In this document: positions 25,347-34,143 of the stretch, piece after piece
Layout: each line of letters begins with the position of its first letter
How positions within the stretch are numbered: the first letter of the stretch is position 1
Assembly: GCA_944325665.1 (NCBI GenBank)
Contig: CALVAY010000004.1
Location: 49,888-113,887 of the forward strand
Direction: 5' to 3'
Source of the DNA: Candidatus Gastranaerophilales bacterium
Lineage (GTDB): Bacteria > Cyanobacteriota > Vampirovibrionia > Gastranaerophilales > Gastranaerophilaceae
DNA: 64,000 nt
Translations under genes and position numbers: made by a program
Notes under the pieces: model-generated
Database searches by the model: none
Told to the model about the DNA's origin: nothing
What the model saw: only the letters and a program-made list of their open reading frames with translations

Positions 25347-26471
25347 ATGATACCTATTATTGATTCAAAAAGACAATATGCCCAAGTAGGCAGTGAAGTT
25401 GAAAAAGAAGTATTAGAGGTTTTAAGAAGCGGTTCCTATATTTTAGGCAAACACAACAAAGCCTTTGAACAAGAAATTTCAGAATTTTTAGGAGTTAAAA
25501 ACGCAGTAACCCTTAACAGCGGAACAGATGCATTGCACTTAGCACTTCGTGCTTTGGATATTGGCGAAGGGGATGAAGTAATAACAGTTGCTTTTACCTT
25601 TGTTGCAACAACCGAAGCAATCGGCATTGTAGGCGCAAAGCCCGTTTTTGTTGATATTGATCCTGATACATTTAACATGGACGTTAAACAAATTGAATCC
25701 AAAATAACTCCAAAAACAAAAGCAATTCTGCCTGTTCACCTATACGGACAGCCTTGCGATATGGACGTTATTATGGATATTGCAAAAAGACATAATTTGT
25801 TTGTTATAGAAGACGCATGCCAAGCAATTGGTGCTGAATACAAAGGTAAAAAAGTTGGTACATTCGGCGATATCGGATGCTTTAGCTTCTACCCGACAAA
25901 AAACCTTGGTACAATGGGCGATGGCGGTCTTGCAGTTACCAACAGCGAATACCTTAAAAACCGTATGGTAGCACTAAGAAACCACGGCGGAGCAGTAAGA
26001 TATTATCACGATGAAATCGGCGTAAACTCAAGACTTGATGAAGTTCAAGCGGCAATTTTAAGAGTTAAATTGAACTACATTAACGAATGGAATAAAAAAA
26101 GACGCGAACACGCTGCTTTTTATAATGAACTTTTTAAAGATGTTAAAGATGTTGAAACACCTAAAGAACTTGATAATACATATTGCGTTTATCACCAATA
26201 TACAGTTAAAGTTCCAAACAGAGATGAAGTTCATAAACTTCTTCAAGAAAACGGTGTTGGCGCAATGATATATTACCCTGTGCCTTTACACTTGCAAAAA
26301 GTTCATGCACATCTTGGATTTAAAGAAGGACTTTTACCTCATACAGAAGAAAATACAAAACTTGTTCTATCTCTTCCAATGTTTGCCGAAATTACTGAAG
26401 AAGAACAAAAGACAGTTGCAAAAACACTTATTGAATGTATTGAAAAAGCAAAAAATAAAGTTAGCGCATAA
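25347..26471 (+). CDS. DegT/DnrJ/EryC1 PLP-dependent sugar aminotransferase
   Basis: A 374-aa enzyme that transfers an amino group to a nucleotide-linked keto-sugar. It opens IPIIDSKRQYAQVGSEVEKE. PLP phosphate is held by LNSGTDALHLAL, the ring by VIEDACQAIGAEYKGK, and the Schiff-base Lys lies in FSFYPTKNLGTMGDGG. ALRNHGG and the NSRLDEVQAAIL segment are the usual substrate-site motifs of this family. GGGAGAG precedes the ATG. It follows the flagellin gene on the same strand but behind a terminator. It could make an amino sugar for flagellin glycosylation or for LPS; the neighbour suggests the former but does not prove it. Confidence 0.9.
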   Translation: MIPIIDSKRQYAQVGSEVEKEVLEVLRSGSYILGKHNKAFEQEISEFLGVKNAVTLNSGTDALHLALRALDIGEGDEVITVAFTFVATTEAIGIVGAKPVFVDIDPDTFNMDVKQIESKITPKTKAILPVHLYGQPCDMDVIMDIAKRHNLFVIEDACQAIGAEYKGKKVGTFGDIGCFSFYPTKNLGTMGDGGLAVTNSEYLKNRMVALRNHGGAVRYYHDEIGVNSRLDEVQAAILRVKLNYINEWNKKRREHAAFYNELFKDVKDVETPKELDNTYCVYHQYTVKVPNRDEVHKLLQENGVGAMIYYPVPLHLQKVHAHLGFKEGLLPHTEENTKLVLSLPMFAEITEEEQKTVAKTLIECIEKAKNKVSA

Positions 26472-26485
26472 GATAGTTCAAAATA

Positions 26486-26521
26486 AAAAGCTCGAGTTTT
26501 TATCCTCGAGCTTTTTTTATT
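26486..26521. terminator. Bidirectional Rho-independent terminator
   Basis: A stem AAAAGCTCGAG / CTCGAGCTTTT with an 8-base loop, followed by T-runs on both strands. It serves the convergent aminotransferase and activase genes. Confidence 0.85.
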
Positions 26522-26531
26522 ATTAGTTTTT

Positions 26532-27539
26532 TTAATTAATATCCCATCTGCCGCAAGTTCCGCCCCAGCGAGCAATCAGATTACCTTTTACGTCGGTAAT
26601 TTTGTGAGCTTCACCCGGTTTTAGCGGTTCAATATCACCTTCAACAATTGAGATAACTTCGCAATTATTTGAGCATCCATCACAAGTGCAAGTTACTGAG
26701 TTAAAGTGCATATCTTTTGTTTGCCAGCCCTTAAACTTAGTTTTATCGCCCGTAAATTGATGATGCTCCATTGCCAAAAGTGCCGCACCTATTGCACCCA
26801 TAGTCTGATGATTTGGCGGAACAACAATCTCGCATCCTAAAGCCTCTTCAAAAGCTTTAACCATACCTTTATTTGTTGCCACACCGCCTTGGAATGTAAC
26901 AATCGGCAGTAATTCTTTTCCAAGTGCCAAGTTAGACAAATAATTTCTAACCAAAGCTTGGCATAAGCCGTATAATAAATCTTCAACAGGGTAGCCTAAT
27001 TGCTGTTTGTGGATTAAATCCGACTCGGCAAATACGCCGCAACGACCCGCAATTCTTGCTGGAGAAGTTGACTGAAGTGCAATTGTGCCAAAGTCTTCAA
27101 TTTTTACGTTCAATCTTCCCGCTTGCTGGTCAAGAAAACTTCCCGTACCTGCTGCACAAACGGTATTCATTGCAAAATCCGTTACGATACCGTCTCTTAA
27201 AATAATGATTTTGCTGTCCTGACCGCCAATTTCAAGGATTGTTTGAACACCCGGGACAATAACCGAAGCTGCAACTGCGTGAGCCGTAATTTCGTTTTTA
27301 ATAACATCCGCTCCTACAAGCGCTCCTGCTAAGTTCCTTCCGCTTCCCGTTGTTCCGACAGAGCAAACTTCATATTCGCAAAGTGCTTTGCCCAAAAGCT
27401 GGCTTAAACCGCCTTGAACAGCTTTTACAGGCTGACCCGAAGTTCTTAACATATACGAGTCAATGTACTTACCGTTTTCATCTATAACTGCCAGTTTTGT
27501 AGTAACTGAGCCAACATCTATTCCTAAATAAACTTTCAT
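26532..27539 (-). CDS. Acyl-CoA dehydratase activase (HgdC/BcrAD-type ASKHA ATPase)
   Basis: A 335-aa ATPase of the family that fires single electrons into 2-hydroxyacyl-CoA dehydratases or benzoyl-CoA reductases. ASKHA motifs are GIDVGSVTTKLAVID, EIGGQDSKIIIL and TFQGGVATNKGMV. The two Cys that bridge the [4Fe-4S] cluster in the dimer are in MNTVCAAGTGSFLD and RCGVFAESD. A C-terminal extension of about 55 residues carries a Cys set (TCTCDGCSNNCEV and GGTCGRW), which in longer relatives links to a DUF2229-type partner. Here the chain stops after it, and no dehydratase is adjacent. It is oxygen-sensitive by family. The substrate system is unknown. Confidence 0.85.
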   Translation of the reverse strand: MKVYLGIDVGSVTTKLAVIDENGKYIDSYMLRTSGQPVKAVQGGLSQLLGKALCEYEVCSVGTTGSGRNLAGALVGADVIKNEITAHAVAASVIVPGVQTILEIGGQDSKIIILRDGIVTDFAMNTVCAAGTGSFLDQQAGRLNVKIEDFGTIALQSTSPARIAGRCGVFAESDLIHKQQLGYPVEDLLYGLCQALVRNYLSNLALGKELLPIVTFQGGVATNKGMVKAFEEALGCEIVVPPNHQTMGAIGAALLAMEHHQFTGDKTKFKGWQTKDMHFNSVTCTCDGCSNNCEVISIVEGDIEPLKPGEAHKITDVKGNLIARWGGTCGRWDIN

Positions 27540-27574
27540 AACAGTTCGATTTTATTACAAACAAAATATAAAAT

Positions 27575-27597
27575 AAAGTGCCAATAAATGGCACTTT
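27575..27597 (-). terminator. Rho-independent terminator after rubrerythrin
   Basis: A stem AAAGTGCCA / TGGCACTTT with a 5-base loop, followed on the minus strand by ATTTTATATTTTG, three bases past the rubrerythrin stop. Confidence 0.82.
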
Positions 27598-27599
27598 GA

Positions 27600-28184
27600 C
27601 TAATAATCCGAACAATTTACTTCAAAATAAGCTCTTGGATGAAGACACGCGGGGCATGCAAACGGCGCTTGAGAAGATTCCGTTGAATAGCCGCAGTTTC
27701 GACACTTCCAAGTAACAGGATAATCTCTTTTAAACACGGTATCATTTCTTATGCTGTCTAAAAGCGCGATATACCTTCTCTCATGTGCGCGCTCAGCATA
27801 CACAACAGCCTCAAAGCAAGCGGCAATTGACTCAAATCCTTCTTCACGTGCAATTTTTGCAAATTCGGGGTATAACCTTGTATTTTCGTCATGTTCGCCT
27901 AAAATTGCATTTTCAAGGTTAGTTTGAGTATCGCTTAAACCGGTAGGATAAGTAACATCTGAAATCTCAACAGGAATATTGTCCTTACCCAAAAACTGGA
28001 AAAATCTTTTGGCATGCTCTTTTTCGTTATCGGCAGTTTCAAGAAAAAAACCGCATATTTGTTCATACCCCTCTTCTTTTGCAATTTTTGCAAAATATGT
28101 GTATCTGTTTCTTGCCATTGCTTCACCGGCAAAGGCTTTCATTAGGTTCACTTCTGTCTTTGTACCTTCTAAATCTCTTGGCAT
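27600..28184 (-). CDS. rbr: Rubrerythrin
   Basis: A 194-aa diiron peroxide reductase that protects anaerobes from H2O2. The start at 28184 has AAGGAGAAAG upstream; an earlier ATG at 28244 adds a non-family tail. The ferritin-like four-helix bundle carries the iron ligands in AFAGEAMARNRYTYFAK, ETADNEKEHAKRFF, EFAKIAREEGFE and VYAERAHERRYI. The C-terminal rubredoxin knuckle has two C-x-x-C pairs (WKCRNCGYS and FACPACLHP) for a single Fe. Domain order is classical (diiron, then rubredoxin). It is monocistronic. Confidence 0.95.
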   Translation of the reverse strand: MPRDLEGTKTEVNLMKAFAGEAMARNRYTYFAKIAKEEGYEQICGFFLETADNEKEHAKRFFQFLGKDNIPVEISDVTYPTGLSDTQTNLENAILGEHDENTRLYPEFAKIAREEGFESIAACFEAVVYAERAHERRYIALLDSIRNDTVFKRDYPVTWKCRNCGYSTESSQAPFACPACLHPRAYFEVNCSDY

Positions 28185-28352
28185 ATCTTTCTCCTTATTT
28201 TTAATAAAAAATAAGGCACATAAAGAGAAATAACAATTAGCCACACGGCTTTTAAACAGTATAAAACGGTAACATTTTTTAATAAAAAAATAAAATAGGG
28301 CAATTTTTTTAACAGTATATACTTTTTATATATAAATATAAAAGAGGATATT

Positions 28353-29315
28353 ATGTCTGTAAATTCAATAGATTTTTTAACTCAAATAAATAAAACCGCA
28401 ACAACAAACAGCGCAAACGCTTCTGTTCAAACAACAACTTCAGCTGATAATTCGCAAGAAGAAAATGATTTAGCAACTCTTGATTTATCCGAACAAGACC
28501 CCGAAACACTTGTTGAAATGTTAAAACAGGCTGATCAATCTCAAAGAGAGATGTTGGAAGAGCAATATACGCTTGCAGTAGTGCAAATACAGATGGAGCT
28601 TGAAAATATACGCCGTCAAAAACGCTCATTACAAAGCGAACTTCAAAGGTGCAATAATTCGGAAGATGCAGCGTCTGTAAGAAATGACATTACAAAGCAA
28701 ATCGGCGAATTAAACGACAAAACAAATAAACTTAATACACAACTTTCAAATATGATGTACGAATATCAAAATTCTATTCGTCAACTCGAAATTCAAGCAC
28801 AAACCAATGCTTTTGAAATACAAGCACTTGCAGCGGCAGGAGGTGCTACAACAACATCTGTTCAAGGCACTTCGCTTGCGACAAACAATACGACAGGAAA
28901 CAAGATAACTTCAAATCTTGACGGCTCAACAGCTCAAATTGATGCATTAATAGAAAAATATGCAAACGAAGCAGGACTTGATCCTAACTTTGTTAAAGCG
29001 GTGGTAAAAGCTGAATCAGGATTTAACCCGAATGCAACGTCATCTTGCGGAGCTCAAGGCTTGATGCAGCTAATGCCTGCAACCGCAAGAAGTTTAGGTG
29101 TAAGTAATGCTTATGACCCTGAACAAAACATTAAGGGCGGTGTAAAATACTTAAAGCAAATGTACGATAAGTATCAAAGCTACGATTTAGCTCTTGCAGC
29201 ATATAACGCAGGCCCCGGCAATGTTGATAAATACAACGGAATACCTCCGTTTAGTGAAACTCAAACCTATGTAAAAAGAGTAAATCAATATTGGGAAGCA
29301 TACAAAAATGCATAA
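28353..29315 (+). CDS. Lytic transglycosylase (SLT) with coiled-coil N-terminus
   Basis: A 320-aa murein hydrolase. Residues 1-60 are Asn/Thr/Ser-rich with no cleavable signal ([20 protein letters not shown]). About 60-155 form a coiled coil ([20 protein letters not shown]). The C-terminal 130 residues are a Slt70/MltC-type lysozyme-like domain: [14 protein letters not shown] with the catalytic Glu, [20 protein letters not shown], and [16 protein letters not shown]. The head and coiled coil are paralogous to those of the next gene, which carries a different hydrolase. The missing signal peptide suggests export by another route, perhaps the flagellar type III system. A promoter-like TATATACTTTTTATATA lies upstream. 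Confidence 0.88.
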   Translation: MSVNSIDFLTQINKTATTNSANASVQTTTSADNSQEENDLATLDLSEQDPETLVEMLKQADQSQREMLEEQYTLAVVQIQMELENIRRQKRSLQSELQRCNNSEDAASVRNDITKQIGELNDKTNKLNTQLSNMMYEYQNSIRQLEIQAQTNAFEIQALAAAGGATTTSVQGTSLATNNTTGNKITSNLDGSTAQIDALIEKYANEAGLDPNFVKAVVKAESGFNPNATSSCGAQGLMQLMPATARSLGVSNAYDPEQNIKGGVKYLKQMYDKYQSYDLALAAYNAGPGNVDKYNGIPPFSETQTYVKRVNQYWEAYKNA

Positions 29316-29365
29316 TTAAAGTTTTTTAAAAATATGCCGAAACATAAAATACAAGGTGGTGTTTT

Positions 29366-30244
29366 ATGTCAATTAACTCTGTATCATTTAATGAATTTGA
29401 TTACAATTCAAAGTCAAACGCTGTGGCGAACAAAACTACGCACTCCGGCGTAAATTCGCTCAACTCTTCCAATGCTGAAAATGAGCTTCAGGCACTTGAG
29501 CTTGATGAAAATTCTCTTATCGGAGAAGAATTTGCGCAGCTTAGCAAAGAACATCAGGAAATAATTAAGCAGTTACAAGAAACTCTTAACCAAATAAGGG
29601 AAGAAAAACGAAGCTTAATTAGCCAAATGGCAAATGCCGAATCAAGCGAAGAAAGACAGGAAATTAATAATCAAATTAGCGAATTAAATGAGCAGTCAAA
29701 CTCTGTCTTTATGGACATCATAAAGCAGCTCCAAAGCTACAATTCAACACTCAATGAACTTGTAGCAAATTCAGTAAGGCAAAAGGTAGAAGATACTTCA
29801 ATCGTACAAAGTATTACTGCGCCGCAAAGCCAAAGCTCGGCTGCACTTCAAACAACGCTTGAAGGCTACAACTCTCAAGCGGGACAAAAAATAGCGCAAT
29901 CAGCCCTGACTGTTGACGGTACAACAGGCTGGTGCTTAAAAGGTGTTAATGACTCACTTCAAAGAATTTACGGCAAACGACTATCATACAACAGTGCCTA
30001 TCAAGCAATCCCCGAGCTGCAAAGCGGATCAGGCATGGGTGCACACTTTAAGGAAGTAAGCGTTTCAAGAGATGAATTAACCTCACTTCCACCCGGTGCA
30101 ATTGTTGTTTGGGAACCAAACAACGGTAATCCTCACGGACACATTTCTATTGCACTTGGAGACGGCAGAGAATCAAGCGACCATATTACAAAGCAAATGA
30201 CAGGCAGAGACGCTAATTTCCACGTGTTTATACCTATTTCATAA
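29366..30244 (+). CDS. CHAP/NlpC-P60-type cell-wall amidase with coiled-coil N-terminus
   Basis: A 292-aa protein. The N-terminus MSINSVSFNEFDYNS, an Asn/Ser-rich stretch and a coiled coil (LNQIREEKRSLISQMANAES) clearly resemble the first 150 residues of the preceding transglycosylase. The C-terminal domain has the Cys-His pair of a CHAP-like papain fold: TGWCLKGVNDSLQRIYG with the nucleophile Cys, and NGNPHGHISIALGDGRE with the His. It should cut peptide bonds of peptidoglycan. It has no signal peptide. A 50-base gap and AAGGTGG separate it from the previous gene, so they form one operon. Domain assignment rests on motif spacing. Confidence 0.75.
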   Translation: MSINSVSFNEFDYNSKSNAVANKTTHSGVNSLNSSNAENELQALELDENSLIGEEFAQLSKEHQEIIKQLQETLNQIREEKRSLISQMANAESSEERQEINNQISELNEQSNSVFMDIIKQLQSYNSTLNELVANSVRQKVEDTSIVQSITAPQSQSSAALQTTLEGYNSQAGQKIAQSALTVDGTTGWCLKGVNDSLQRIYGKRLSYNSAYQAIPELQSGSGMGAHFKEVSVSRDELTSLPPGAIVVWEPNNGNPHGHISIALGDGRESSDHITKQMTGRDANFHVFIPIS

Positions 30245-30800
30245 TTTCATACTGATTAATTAAAATATCGCAAGGAACGTCAAAATTGTCTTTGGGTAAA
30301 GACTTGCATATTAATTCTTCAGCCTGAGGTAAAATTTTTACTGCGCGTAAATTGTTTTTTGCAAAAAATTTATCGTAATAACCAAATCCGAAACCAAGGC
30401 GATATTTACTCATATCGGCGCATATTGAAGGAACAAAAATAATATCCAGACAGGATAAATCCTCAATCGGCGTACATTTTGGCTCTTTTATGTTAAATTT
30501 ATTTACCTCAAAATCACCTATGTGCTTACATACAGCAAGATTTTCATCTATGCACTTTGGAAAATAAAAGGTCTTATTTGTATCCTCAAGCAAACCAAGA
30601 AGATTTATTTCGCCATTTAGCGGATAAAAAATCATAACATTTTTTGCACACTTATATATTTCAAGCTGCAAAATATTATCCGTTATTGATTTTGAAATTC
30701 TATCCAATGCACCCGAATAAAAAAGTTCTTTTCTTTTTTGTTTGGCGAACTTCCTCAGCTCTTGTTTATTTTGCAGTATTTCTGATTGGAACGGTAGCAT
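30234..30800 (-). CDS. 5-formyltetrahydrofolate cyclo-ligase
   Basis: A 188-aa enzyme converting 5-formyl-THF to 5,10-methenyl-THF with ATP (YgfA/MTHFS family). KQELRKFAKQKRKEL at the N-terminus is the ATP-phosphate site, MIFYPLNGEINL the middle strand, and YRLGFGFGYYDKFFAK the diagnostic G-x-G-x-G-Y-Y-D motif. The length is normal. Its 3' end overlaps the convergent amidase gene by 11 bases and its 5' end overlaps a 54-aa ORF (30766-30930) by 35 bases. Confidence 0.9.
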   Translation of the reverse strand: MLPFQSEILQNKQELRKFAKQKRKELFYSGALDRISKSITDNILQLEIYKCAKNVMIFYPLNGEINLLGLLEDTNKTFYFPKCIDENLAVCKHIGDFEVNKFNIKEPKCTPIEDLSCLDIIFVPSICADMSKYRLGFGFGYYDKFFAKNNLRAVKILPQAEELICKSLPKDNFDVPCDILINQYEIMK

Positions 30801-30930
30801 ATTTAATTCCGATTAAATCGACCATTAAATGTCTTTTGGGAGCTTTTTGTAAGCTTTTTTGCTCGTTATTTTCCTCAACATCTTCTGTTTGATAGTTAAT
30901 TAAATAACGCATGAAATTTTCACTGAACAT
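30766..30930 (-). CDS. Small 54-aa protein overlapping the 5-FCL gene, unknown
   Basis: An ATG at 30930 with a near-perfect GGAGGAAG Shine-Dalgarno opens a 54-codon frame starting MFSENFMRYLINYQTEDVEE and ending in a basic half (KAPKRHLMVDLIGIKYATVP). The strong ribosome-binding site and the 35-base overlap with the 5-FCL start suggest a real small gene or a leader peptide that feeds ribosomes to the 5-FCL gene. No known family. Confidence 0.55.
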   Translation of the reverse strand: MFSENFMRYLINYQTEDVEENNEQKSLQKAPKRHLMVDLIGIKYATVPIRNTAK

Positions 30931-31012
30931 AAACTTCCTCCTTATAGATAAAATAAGGTTTTTTTAAAAAAATAATTGCAGGAATTTAAAATCATTTTAC
31001 AAAAGTTAAAAT

Positions 31013-31348
31013 TTAACCCGCAGGCCAACTAAACTCACGTCCCGCCATTACGTGAATATGTATGTGAAAAACTTCCTGACCTGCTTTTGAGCCTGTATTT
31101 ATAACCGTTCTGTAATCGGTAATATTTAATTTTTTCGTAGCTTCAATCACACCCGATAAAAGCTCTGACATTAAATTTTTGTCATTTAACTGTGCAAGAG
31201 AAGGGATATGCACTTTTGGTACAACAAGCAAGTGTGTCGGCGCTTGAGGATTAATGTCCTTAAACACAACCACGTTTTCACTCTCGTAAACAAACTCTGT
31301 CGGTATTTCACCGTTTGCAATTTTACAAAAAATACAATTTTCGCTCAT
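31013..31348 (-). CDS. HIT family nucleotide-binding protein (HINT type)
   Basis: A 111-aa protein from the ATG at 31348 (GAGGAG upstream; the frame is open to 31369). It begins MSENCIFCKIANGEIPTEFV with a C-x-x-C pair. It contains VVFKDINPQAPTHLLVVPKV and ends HIHIHVMAGREFSWPAG, where H-x-H-x-H is the histidine triad. HINT proteins hydrolyse AMP-linked phosphoramidates, but their cellular role is loosely defined. It is apparently monocistronic. Confidence 0.93.
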   Translation of the reverse strand: MSENCIFCKIANGEIPTEFVYESENVVVFKDINPQAPTHLLVVPKVHIPSLAQLNDKNLMSELLSGVIEATKKLNITDYRTVINTGSKAGQEVFHIHIHVMAGREFSWPAG

Positions 31349-31486
31349 AAGCTCCTCGTCTGATTTCAAGATTATTTTATCACATGCTGGTATATTTAAA
31401 CTATTTTTTTAAGTTTTATATAGTTTTAAAATAAGTCTTGTATTATAATTTTTATTAGGGATTTAAACCTTGTTTTTGAGGAAGTT

Positions 31487-32590
31487 TTGAAGAAAATTAT
31501 TTCAATATTTTTAATATTGTCATTATTCACACCCGTATCTTTCGCTGCATTTGAGGGACATGTTGAGCAGACAAAAATAAAAAAAGAAGAGCTGGATAAA
31601 AAGCTCTTTACGGGAGAAGTTGAAACTCTTGATACAAAAGATGTTATTAAAATGACTGTATCTCAAGTACTAAGCGCAGGATACACTCAAGAAGGCGACG
31701 AGTTTTTTGCCGAAGTCTCGCAAGATGTTGCAAGCGATAAAGGAATTATTATTCCAAAAGGAACAATTGCTCACGGTAAAGTAAAATACATGCAAGATGC
31801 AAAAAACATGGGACGAGACGGATATATCGTAATGGATTTTGACTATCTTGTTACGCCAGATGGCAGGCAAGTTCCCATTCAAGCTACAATTTCAACAAAA
31901 GAAAATCTTGCTAAAGGTACCGCTAAGGCAATAGGAGAGCACGTTGGCTACACACTTGCAGGCGGTGTTGTAGGCGGTTTTGTTGCGCTTAACCTTTTAG
32001 GAATTGAGGCAGCAATAGCTTCTCAAGGCTATACTTTGGCAGGCGGTGCTGCAATAGGCGGGATTGTGGGTCTTAGTGCCGCAATTTTAAGAAAAGGGGA
32101 TAGTGTTCTTATTCAACCGGGTGATGAATTAAAAATTAAAATAATGTCCGATGTTGAAATGCCCGTATTTTCAAAAGATGCCTTCAGACAAGAAGAGTTA
32201 AGGCTTGACGGCTTAAATGTCAGAATTAACAACATAGCATACGAAAAAGACCCGTTTGGCGAAGATAACACCATAACAATTTCTCTTGGCATAGACAACT
32301 TTACCCAAAATACTTTTTCAGCTTTTGATATAGCCCTTGTAAATGATACTAAATCAACATTTTTCCCATCACCCTTTGGAGATACCTCTCTTTGGTTTAA
32401 AAATATCGCCCCGGGAGACAGGGTCGTCGGTAAATTTTCATTTTGTGTAAATGACAGAAAAAAACACCACTGGCTTGTTTTCTACGACAAAAAAACAAAA
32501 AAACCGCTTGCTAAATATTCAATTGATAACGCGAAATCAGATTTGGATGAAAAAGTAGCGGACAAAAAACGTAAAAAAAGAAGAAAATAA
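31487..32590 (+). CDS. Exported protein with Gly-rich hydrophobic segment, unknown
   Basis: A 367-aa protein started at a TTG with GAGGAAG upstream. It has a signal peptide (MKKIISIFLILSLFTPVSFA). A beta-rich part includes GIIIPKGTIAHGKVKYMQDA and IVMDFDYLVTPDGRQVPIQA, a pattern loosely like the TrbI/VirB10 C-terminal fold. The middle Gly/Ala-rich run (YTLAGGVVGGFVALNLLGIE, then AGGAAIGGIVGLSAAIL) could insert in a membrane. After it comes a second beta domain, then a very basic Lys/Arg tail. No relative is recognised with certainty. The 487-aa gene follows 57 bases later. Confidence 0.72.
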   Translation: MKKIISIFLILSLFTPVSFAAFEGHVEQTKIKKEELDKKLFTGEVETLDTKDVIKMTVSQVLSAGYTQEGDEFFAEVSQDVASDKGIIIPKGTIAHGKVKYMQDAKNMGRDGYIVMDFDYLVTPDGRQVPIQATISTKENLAKGTAKAIGEHVGYTLAGGVVGGFVALNLLGIEAAIASQGYTLAGGAAIGGIVGLSAAILRKGDSVLIQPGDELKIKIMSDVEMPVFSKDAFRQEELRLDGLNVRINNIAYEKDPFGEDNTITISLGIDNFTQNTFSAFDIALVNDTKSTFFPSPFGDTSLWFKNIAPGDRVVGKFSFCVNDRKKHHWLVFYDKKTKKPLAKYSIDNAKSDLDEKVADKKRKKRRK

Positions 32591-32647
32591 GTTACATTCT
32601 AGGCAATTTTTAATGTTTCTTTGTTTTTAAAATCTTAGGAAGGCAAT

Positions 32648-34111
32648 TTGCTTAGCATGATAAATCAACCACAAGGCACAAATTTTAATAAAGAATTTTT
32701 GCCGACATACTCAAAATATTTAAGTATGTCGCCTTCTTGCGAGCAAAAACCAAAAAAAGCCGCACAAGATACACTTGAGCTTCAAAAAAATGAAACCTCG
32801 GTGCAAGACACTCAAGAAAATACAACCGATAAGAAGAAATCAAAAAGAATACTGATAGCAACCGCCTCTCTTGTTGCAGCCGGCGGATTAACTGCCCTTG
32901 GCGTTATAGCAGGCAACGGGAAATATAATAAAAAATTAATGAAACTCCTAAAGGGCAAGGCAAAAGGTCAAACAATAGGTGAAGATATTCTTAACTTTAC
33001 CAAATTAAAGGAAAGCATAAAAGCAGGTACAAAAGATAAAAGAGTTCTCAGCATAAGCAATTTTATGAATAACATGTCAAACTTTAAAGACTGCTATATT
33101 TTGCCTGTTCTTGAAAAAATCCCCCTACTTGGAAGACTTGCACAAAAAAGTTCCGATATATACACAAAAACAGGGGTTGAAATGACAAAAGCTGCATACA
33201 AAAACGCTCTTGGCTCGTATCAATCTTTTGATTTTGCAATAAAACAAGTGCTCGAAGAACTTGGTAACGGTGATTTGAAAAAACAAGTTCTGGAACTTAT
33301 ACAAGAAAGAAACAAAACCCTTGAAGCCAGTTTTTCACCCGAATTAATAGAAAAATTCGTCGGAGGAAAAAGAGGCGGAAGAATTGTCAGCATTGAAAAA
33401 ATAATGGAAAGTGTTGGCGAAAAAGGTATTTGCAGGGAAACAAGAGCTAAATTTAACGAATTACTTGAAAGAGCTGTAAAATCAAAAGGTAGAGATACTG
33501 CGGGCTGGGGAGAATTTGTCGCAGAAAATCTTGTCAAAGAACAAAAAGCTCAATATATTTCAAAACTTGAAGTTTCCAGAAATATTGTAGATGACATTGA
33601 CAGCAAAATTTTAGAAATGCTTAAGGCTGGAAATAACGATGGTTTAGCCGAAGAAGTAATGGAAAATCTTTCAAGAAGAAGAACATGTGCTATGGGCTCA
33701 CTTAACCATGCTATAAGAACAGAAGGAAACGATTTATTTGACAAAATTCGTGATGTAAAAATCGGCAGTGCGCCAACAGATGTCCTTAGTATGTTATCAA
33801 GTGCAGGATTTTTAGGACTATACCTTGCGCAAGCGGAAGATAAAAACCAAAGAGTGGAAGCAGCTCTAACAACAGGCTTGCCCCTAGGTTTAGGTATGCT
33901 TGCAACAACATTTGCAACCATGAAAATGTACACAGGTATAAAAGCGATAGGCTTTGGTGCCATTACAACATTTATTTCAAATACAATCGGTAAAGTGATA
34001 AATAAAAAATATCAAGAATCTCACAATGTTCAACCGCAAGAACTTGATATACCGACTTTAGATAAAACAGTGGAAGATTTCAAAGAAAAAATTAAAACAC
34101 CCAAGGTTTAG
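32648..34111 (+). CDS. 487-aa membrane-associated protein, unknown
   Basis: Started at a TTG with AGGAAGG five bases upstream; an in-frame ATG at 32657 is an alternative. The N-terminal 65 residues are polar and Asn/Gln/Lys-rich. Residues about 66-88 form a likely membrane helix (ILIATASLVAAGGLTALGVI). The long middle is charged and helical (KFVGGKRGGRIVSIEKIMES), and near the C-terminus there is a second hydrophobic block (LPLGLGMLATTFATMKMYTG and AIGFGAITTFISN). No signal peptide or catalytic motif is seen. Its stop codon lies in the loop of the terminator hairpin. Confidence 0.72.
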   Translation: MLSMINQPQGTNFNKEFLPTYSKYLSMSPSCEQKPKKAAQDTLELQKNETSVQDTQENTTDKKKSKRILIATASLVAAGGLTALGVIAGNGKYNKKLMKLLKGKAKGQTIGEDILNFTKLKESIKAGTKDKRVLSISNFMNNMSNFKDCYILPVLEKIPLLGRLAQKSSDIYTKTGVEMTKAAYKNALGSYQSFDFAIKQVLEELGNGDLKKQVLELIQERNKTLEASFSPELIEKFVGGKRGGRIVSIEKIMESVGEKGICRETRAKFNELLERAVKSKGRDTAGWGEFVAENLVKEQKAQYISKLEVSRNIVDDIDSKILEMLKAGNNDGLAEEVMENLSRRRTCAMGSLNHAIRTEGNDLFDKIRDVKIGSAPTDVLSMLSSAGFLGLYLAQAEDKNQRVEAALTTGLPLGLGMLATTFATMKMYTGIKAIGFGAITTFISNTIGKVINKKYQESHNVQPQELDIPTLDKTVEDFKEKIKTPKV

Positions 34112-34127
34112 TTTCCTTGGGTGTTTT
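34094..34127. terminator. Bidirectional terminator spanning the stop codon
   Basis: A 13-bp perfect stem, AAAACACCCAAGG / CCTTGGGTGTTTT, whose 8-base loop holds the TAG of the 487-aa gene. On the minus strand the stem is followed by AATTTTTTCTTTG, so it also ends the ferredoxin transcript. Confidence 0.85.
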
Positions 34128-34143
34128 AGCGTTTATTTAAAAA

